Origin: HGM13006 sp964518645
GTDB taxonomy: Bacteria; Bacillota; Clostridia; Oscillospirales; Oscillospiraceae
Assembly: GCA_964518645.1 (NCBI GenBank)
Contig: CAZFGL010000031.1
Span: 1 to 19,069 of the forward strand
Reading direction: 5' to 3'
Length of the DNA: 19,069 nucleotides
Shown here: in pieces, positions 15,222 to 19,069 of the stretch
How the letters are laid out: every line of letters begins with the position of its first letter
How positions within the stretch are numbered: the first letter of the stretch is position 1
Notes under the pieces: generated by a model
The model's database searches: none
Seen by the model: the letters and a program-made list of their open reading frames with translations, nothing else
Told to the model about the DNA's origin: nothing
Made by a program: the position numbers and the translations under genes

Positions 15222-15237
15222 GCCGCAGATCTGCGGC
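15222..15237. repeat. 16-bp perfect palindrome upstream of rimO
   Basis: GCCGCAGATCTGCGGC is identical to its reverse complement and lies 30 bases before the rimO start. With no T tract after it, it is not a terminator. It may be an operator or an mRNA hairpin with GATC loop and a six-pair stem that affects ribosome access to GGAGGG (15255-15260). Confidence 0.6.
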
Positions 15238-15267
15238 CGACAATTCATATAACTGGAGGGTTCCCCT

Positions 15268-16596
15268 ATGGGAAAGAAAATTGCAATGGTGTCCCTTGGC
15301 TGTGCCAAGAACCAGGTGGATGCCGAACAGATGCTTTGCCTGCTCCACGAGGCGGGCTACGAGGTCACCACCGAGGTGGAATACTGCGATGTGGCCATCG
15401 TAAATACATGCGGTTTTATTGAAAGCGCAAAAAGCGAAGCCATCACCGAGATTCTGGAACTGGGCCTGCTGAAGAACGAGGGCAAGATCGGCAAGATTCT
15501 GGTGACCGGATGTCTGTCTCAGCGGTACAAGGAAGAGATTATGGAACAGCTTCCCGAGGTGGACGGCATTCTGGGTTGTGGCAGCTACACGGAGATCGTC
15601 TCCGCAGTGGATGACGTGCTGGCCGGAGACAAGCCCTATCGTTTCGGAGACATCAACGGCGCACTGGAAGAGGTGGGCCGGGTTTTGACTACTCCGGACT
15701 ATTACGCATATCTGAAAATTGCAGAGGGCTGCGACAATCACTGCGCCTTCTGTGTGATCCCCTCCCTCCGGGGCAAGTACCGGAGCCGGAAGTTTGAGGA
15801 TCTGCTGGAAGAGGCAAAAATGCTGGCAGAGGACGGGGTTAAGGAACTGATCGTCATTGCACAGGATACCTCCCGGTACGGTATTGACCTGTACGGCAAG
15901 CGCCGCCTTTCCGAACTGCTCCGGGAGCTGTGTAAGATCGAGGGCTTCCACTGGATTCGGGTGCATTATCTCTATCCCGACGAGATGGACGAGGAACTGA
16001 TCGACACCATCGCTCAGGAGGAGAAGATCTGCTCCTATCTTGACATTCCCATTCAGCACTGCAACGATGACATTCTCAAGCATATGAACCGCCGAGGCAA
16101 TAAGGAGTATCTGGATTGGCTGCTGCCCCATCTCCGTGAGAAGATTCCCGGACTGGTGCTGCGTACCTCTCTGATCTCCGGCCTGCCCGGTGAGGGTGAG
16201 GAAGAGTTTGAGGAACTGTGTCAGTTCCTGAAAAAGCATCGGCTGGAGCGGGTTGGCTGCTTTGCATTCTCTCCGGAGGAAGGAACTGCTGCCGCCAAGA
16301 TGGAGTATCCCGACAGAGAGATCGCAGAGAAGCGGGCAGAAATCATCTCTGAGCTTCAGAGCCGGATCATGGATGATTATAACGAGTCTCTGGTGGGTAA
16401 AACTGTAGAGGTGTTGGTAGAGGGTTATGACCGTCTGGCGGAGTGTCAGTTTGGCAGAACCTATGCCGATTCCCCGGAGATCGACGGCATGGTATTCTTC
16501 AATGCGGAAAACCGCTATCGTCCAGGTACGTTTGTTAATGTGGTCATTGAGGAAACTATGGATGGGGACCTGATCGGTACCGCAGTGGAGGAATAA
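15268..16596 (+). CDS. rimO: Ribosomal protein S12 methylthiotransferase
   Basis: A 442-residue radical SAM methylthiotransferase that adds a methylthio group to an aspartate of ribosomal protein S12. The N-terminal domain holds one 4Fe-4S cluster through C12, C48 and C82. The radical SAM motif is C155, C159, C162 (GCDNHCAFC). The C-terminal TRAM domain runs from about 380 to the end. MVSLGCAKNQVD, NTCGF and CVIPSLRGKYRSR agree with RimO rather than MiaB. ATG start with GGAGGG (15255-15260) at 7 bases. pgsA follows after 4 bases, so both share a transcript. Confidence 0.95.
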   Translation: MGKKIAMVSLGCAKNQVDAEQMLCLLHEAGYEVTTEVEYCDVAIVNTCGFIESAKSEAITEILELGLLKNEGKIGKILVTGCLSQRYKEEIMEQLPEVDGILGCGSYTEIVSAVDDVLAGDKPYRFGDINGALEEVGRVLTTPDYYAYLKIAEGCDNHCAFCVIPSLRGKYRSRKFEDLLEEAKMLAEDGVKELIVIAQDTSRYGIDLYGKRRLSELLRELCKIEGFHWIRVHYLYPDEMDEELIDTIAQEEKICSYLDIPIQHCNDDILKHMNRRGNKEYLDWLLPHLREKIPGLVLRTSLISGLPGEGEEEFEELCQFLKKHRLERVGCFAFSPEEGTAAAKMEYPDREIAEKRAEIISELQSRIMDDYNESLVGKTVEVLVEGYDRLAECQFGRTYADSPEIDGMVFFNAENRYRPGTFVNVVIEETMDGDLIGTAVEE

Positions 16597-16600
16597 AGAT

Positions 16601-17119
16601 ATGACAACAGCCAGTAAAATTACCCTGCTCCGGGTGCTGATGATCCCGGTGTTCATGGTGCTGCTTCTGATGGGACATACCATCCCTGCACTGATCGTGT
16701 TTATTGTGGCCTCCTGCACGGACTTTGTGGACGGCTATATTGCCCGCCACTACGATCAGGTCAGCAATTTCGGCAAGTTTCTGGATCCTCTGGCAGACAA
16801 GCTGCTGGTGATCTCCTGCATGCTGATTTTCATTCAGTGGGGGAGAATGCCCGCATGGGCAGTTATGGTGGTGCTGACCCGGGAATTTGCAGTCACCGGT
16901 CTCCGCCTTGTGGCGGTGGAAGGTGGACGGGTTATCGCTGCTGCCTGGTCCGGAAAGGTCAAGACCTTCTCCACCATGGTGGGACTCTGCGTGATGCTCC
17001 TGTTCTCTGAACTTCCTGTGCTGGATCTGGTGATCACAGTTATCATTGTGGCCACCACTCTGATCTCCGGCGTGGAGTATTTTGTGAAGAACTGGGATGT
17101 TCTTGATATGAAGAAATAA
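16601..17119 (+). CDS. pgsA: CDP-diacylglycerol-glycerol-3-phosphate 3-phosphatidyltransferase
   Basis: A 172-residue integral membrane enzyme that makes phosphatidylglycerophosphate, the first step to phosphatidylglycerol. The family motif D-x2-DG-x2-AR-x8-G-x3-D-x3-D is complete at 41-66 (D41, D44, G45, A48, R49, G58, D62, D66), and its aspartates bind the metals. About five hydrophobic segments fill the rest. ATG start 4 bases after the rimO stop. The length fits bacterial PgsA. Terminator follows at 17142. Confidence 0.95.
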   Translation: MTTASKITLLRVLMIPVFMVLLLMGHTIPALIVFIVASCTDFVDGYIARHYDQVSNFGKFLDPLADKLLVISCMLIFIQWGRMPAWAVMVVLTREFAVTGLRLVAVEGGRVIAAAWSGKVKTFSTMVGLCVMLLFSELPVLDLVITVIIVATTLISGVEYFVKNWDVLDMKK

Positions 17120-17141
17120 TCCCCGGATTTCTGAAAAAATG

Positions 17142-17177
17142 ACCCCTGACCACTGCATAATGGTGGTCAGGGGTTTG
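17142..17177 (+). terminator. Terminator of the rimO-pgsA transcript
   Basis: Perfect 12-bp stem ACCCCTGACCAC (17142-17153) / GTGGTCAGGGGT (17163-17174), 9-base loop, followed by TTTG. Stem strength compensates for a short T run. Confidence 0.85.
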
Positions 17178-17261
17178 TGTATTCCTGATAAAAATCCGAG
17201 AGCAGTGTGGAGAGATCGGTTTTCAGAAGGCTGATGGAATAGTAGTCGGAGGATAAACCTC

Positions 17262-17290
17262 TTGACACAGTTTTTTCTTCATGGTAATAT
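17262..17290 (+). promoter_or_regulatory. Promoter of the cysE-cysS T-box transcript
   Basis: TTGACA (17262-17267) and TAATAT (17285-17290) are 17 bases apart, with a TGG extension of the -10 (17282-17284). This is the best promoter in the window. Transcription should start at about 17297. Confidence 0.9.
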
Positions 17291-17296
17291 GTTAAA

Positions 17297-17477
17297 GAAA
17301 TGAATATCGTGAAGATCGGGAAGAGTATGGGCAAGATACTTCAAAAGAGAGCTGCGGTCACCGGCTGAAAGCCGCGGCAGAGGTGCTGCCCCGAAAGTGC
17401 GCCCGGGAGCGAGGGGAGACCCCGTGAGGCCGCGTCAGTGCCAAAGATATAAATCAGAGTGGAACCGCGAGTTTTAT
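17297..17477 (+). promoter_or_regulatory. Cysteine-specific T-box leader
   Basis: The T-box motif AGAGTGGAACCGCG is at 17456-17469. Stem I is recognisable: CGGG (17317-17320) pairs with CCCG (17402-17405), AGTA (17324-17327) is the 5' side of the specifier loop, and TGGGCA (17328-17333) pairs with TGCCCC (17387-17392). The specifier loop (17393-17401) contains TGC at 17398-17400, a cysteine codon. Uncharged tRNA-Cys binding would stabilise the antiterminator, in which the AGAG of the T-box can pair with CTCT at 17484-17487, and turn on cysE and cysS. A GGGG-AGA-CCCC hairpin (17413-17423) stands for stem II. Specifier choice is by fold inspection, not by computation. Confidence 0.9.
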
Positions 17478-17515
17478 ACCCGCCTCTTGAGCAATCAGGA
17501 GGCGGGTTTTGTGTT
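17478..17515 (+). terminator. T-box-controlled terminator
   Basis: Stem ACCCGCCTC (17478-17486) / GAGGCGGGT (17499-17507) followed by TTTTGTGTTT. Its 5' strand overlaps the antiterminator pairing partner, as needed for a T-box switch. Confidence 0.9.
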
Positions 17516-17576
17516 TCGTGGGAAACGGTCAACGGCGGCGTATATTCTTTCATCGGCACACAAATTTCAGAGTGAA

Positions 17577-17598
17577 ATGGGCATATATCCCATGGGAT
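17577..17598. repeat. Overlapping inverted repeats before cysE
   Basis: ATGGG (17577-17581) and CCCAT (17589-17593) flank CATATAT, and ATCCCATGGGAT (17587-17598) is a perfect 12-bp palindrome that shares the middle half-site. It lies downstream of the T-box terminator, 56 bases before the cysE start. TAAAAT at 17603-17608 could be a weak -10 next to it without a good -35. Confidence 0.45.
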
Positions 17599-17653
17599 TC
17601 GGTAAAATGGACATTAGAGCGGTAAACTCAACCGGGAATTAAGAGGTGGTTCC

Positions 17654-18325
17654 GTGTTTAAACGATTAAATGAAACCCTCTCGGCCTATCAGGCACGAGA
17701 TCCGGCAGCGAGAAGCAAACTTGAAATATTTTTGCTGTATCCGGGCGTTCACGCCATCATCATGCACCGGATCGCACATTGGCTGTATCTCCACAAGCTG
17801 TTTTTTCTGGCGCGTCTGGTGAGCCAGTTGAGCCGGAAATGGACGGGGATCGAGATCCACCCGGGTGCTACCATCGGACGGCGGTTCGTGGTGGACCACG
17901 GTATGGGAATCGTGATCGGTGAGACGGCTCAGGTAGGGGACGATGTGCTGCTGTACCACGGGGTCACCCTGGGCGGTACCGGCAAGGATCAGGGAAAGCG
18001 ACATCCCACCATTGGAAACAACGTGCTGATAGGCTGTGGTGCAAAGGTGCTTGGCCCCTTTACTGTGGGGGACGGCAGCCGTATCGCTGCAAACTCGGTG
18101 GTTCTGACAGAGGTTCCCGCCAATGCCACCGCCGTGGGCGTACCTGCGAAGATCGTCCGGATCGCCGGGGAAAAGGTGCGCTATGCCGACGACGTGGATC
18201 AGATCCATGTTACCGACCCTGTGCAGAAAACACTGGATGCGCTGTCCTCCCGTTTGGAGGAGCTGGAAAAGCAGCTGGACGGAAAGTATCTTGAACAAAT
18301 AAAAAATACCCATGAAAAGGAGTAA
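17654..18325 (+). CDS. cysE: Serine O-acetyltransferase
   Basis: A 223-residue hexapeptide-repeat enzyme that acetylates serine with acetyl-CoA, the first step of cysteine synthesis. GTG start with AAGAGGTGG (17641-17649) close before it. The short N-terminal helical domain (about 10-65, DPAARSKLEIFLLYPGVHAI) is as in the short CysE type of Firmicutes. The left-handed beta helix holds the catalytic pair D81/H82 (VVDHGMGIVIGE) and H102 (YHGVTLGGTG). The C-terminal 30 residues form a coiled coil (LDALSSRLEELEKQL). Control by the Cys T-box fits the pathway. cysS follows at 5 bases. Confidence 0.95.
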   Translation: MFKRLNETLSAYQARDPAARSKLEIFLLYPGVHAIIMHRIAHWLYLHKLFFLARLVSQLSRKWTGIEIHPGATIGRRFVVDHGMGIVIGETAQVGDDVLLYHGVTLGGTGKDQGKRHPTIGNNVLIGCGAKVLGPFTVGDGSRIAANSVVLTEVPANATAVGVPAKIVRIAGEKVRYADDVDQIHVTDPVQKTLDALSSRLEELEKQLDGKYLEQIKNTHEKE

Positions 18326-18330
18326 TCAAT

Positions 18331-19069
18331 ATGCAGCTTTATAATTCTCTGACCAAAACCAAGGATGAATTTCTGACCCACGAGCCGGGCAAGGTGAAAA
18401 TGTATACCTGTGGCCCCACGGTTTATCACTACGCTCATATCGGCAACCTCCGGTCCTATATCATGGAGGACGTTCTGGAAAAATATCTCCGGTATGTGGG
18501 ATATGACGTAAAGCGTGTTATGAATATTACCGATGTGGGACATCTGTCCTCCGATGCAGACACCGGCGAGGATAAAATGCTCAAGGGTGCAAAGCGGGAG
18601 AAAAAGACCGTGATGGAGATCGCCAAGTTCTACACCGATGCATTCTTTGCAGACTGCGCAGCCATGTCCATTAAGACCCCTGACGTGGTGGAGCCTGCCA
18701 CAAACTGCATCCCCGAGTTTATCACCATGGTGGAAGGTCTGCTGGAAAAGGGTTATGCCTATCTTGCAGGAGGCAATGTATATTTTGACACCTCCAAGCT
18801 GAGCAAATACTATGTATTTGCGGAGCATGACGAGGAGGATCTGACTGTAGGCGTCCGGGAAGGCGTGGAGGCCGACGGGAACAAGCGGAACAAAACCGAC
18901 TTTGTGCTCTGGTTCACCAAGAGTAAATTCGAGGATCAGGAGCTGAAATGGAACTCCCCCTGGGGGGTGGGTTATCCCGGCTGGCATATTGAATGCTCTG
19001 CCATCTCCCTGAAGCATCTGGGGGAATATCTGGATCTGCACTGCGGCGGCATTGACAATGCTTTCCCCC
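18331..19069 (+). CDS. cysS: Cysteinyl-tRNA synthetase, N-terminal part (cut by window end)
   Basis: ATG 18331 with AAAAGGAG (18315-18322) at 8 bases; the frame runs open for 246 codons to the window end. It charges tRNA-Cys with cysteine. The N-terminal motif TCGPTVYHYAHIGN (26-39) contains the first zinc ligand C27 and the HIGH-like HIGN at 36-39. C222 in WHIECSAIS is the second zinc ligand. The remaining zinc ligands, the KMSKS loop and the anticodon-binding domain lie beyond the window. It is co-transcribed with cysE under the Cys T-box, so cysteine starvation raises both cysteine synthesis and charging. Confidence 0.96.
   Translation, partial: MQLYNSLTKTKDEFLTHEPGKVKMYTCGPTVYHYAHIGNLRSYIMEDVLEKYLRYVGYDVKRVMNITDVGHLSSDADTGEDKMLKGAKREKKTVMEIAKFYTDAFFADCAAMSIKTPDVVEPATNCIPEFITMVEGLLEKGYAYLAGGNVYFDTSKLSKYYVFAEHDEEDLTVGVREGVEADGNKRNKTDFVLWFTKSKFEDQELKWNSPWGVGYPGWHIECSAISLKHLGEYLDLHCGGIDNAFP

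Noticed and set aside
15148..16719. A 523-codon minus-strand frame opposite rimO
   Set aside because: rimO on the + strand has all cluster cysteines and the family motifs; the antisense frame has none.
17397..17642. An 81-codon + strand frame over the T-box
   Set aside because: It covers the specifier loop, T-box motif and terminator, which explain the sequence as structured RNA. It has no ribosome site.
1..19069. CRISPR arrays, insertion sequences, rRNA genes or prophage parts
   Set aside because: I saw no regularly spaced direct repeats, transposase motifs, rRNA segments or phage genes on either strand by reading. A small degenerate element could still be missed without a search.

Overview
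The window reads as chromosome of a moderately GC-rich, low-copy-repeat Gram-positive of the class Clostridia, most likely a gut Oscillospiraceae/Ruminococcaceae relative. The signs are: three S-layer homology domains on a secreted protein, strong AGGAGG-type ribosome sites, frequent TTG and GTG starts, a cysteine T-box, a YqhQ/DUF1385 gene next to prmC, and Gram-positive-type lipoproteins. Genus is not decidable from what I can see. All real genes lie on the + strand; the long minus-strand open frames are shadows.

Region 1 (3-5603) is the most interesting part. The 3' end of a large SLH surface protein is followed 12 bases later by an 82-residue, five-cysteine peptide that I recognise only as precursor-like. 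A terminator-like hairpin comes next, then a tight set of four genes: a membrane-anchored protein of unknown role, an HPr-kinase-like P-loop protein, a radical SAM/SPASM enzyme and a stand-alone PqqD-like peptide-binding protein. The last three overlap end to start. A strong terminator closes the set. This is the architecture of a ribosomally made, post-translationally modified peptide (RiPP) locus, with an unusual pairing of a kinase homologue and a surface-layer protein.

Region 2 (5604-7899) holds a monocistronic acidic lipoprotein with its own promoter, two tandem terminators, and the scar of a transporter operon. In the scar, a MarR-type regulator is cut after its winged helix and followed by what looks like the last membrane segment of a lost permease, while its promoter and paired operators survive almost intact.

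Region 3 (7900-11374) is a lipoprotein with four calcium-loop-like DxDGDG motifs, co-transcribed with an OmpR-type response regulator and a membrane histidine kinase, which suggests a three-part sensing unit.

Region 4 (11447-17174) is housekeeping: yqhQ-like DUF1385, prmC, recA, recX, a small ORF with a possible slip at a C6 run, rimO and pgsA, ending in a terminator. Region 5 (17262-19069) is a promoter and Cys-specific T-box leader (specifier TGC) that controls cysE and cysS, joining cysteine synthesis and tRNA charging in one regulon. cysS runs off the window end.
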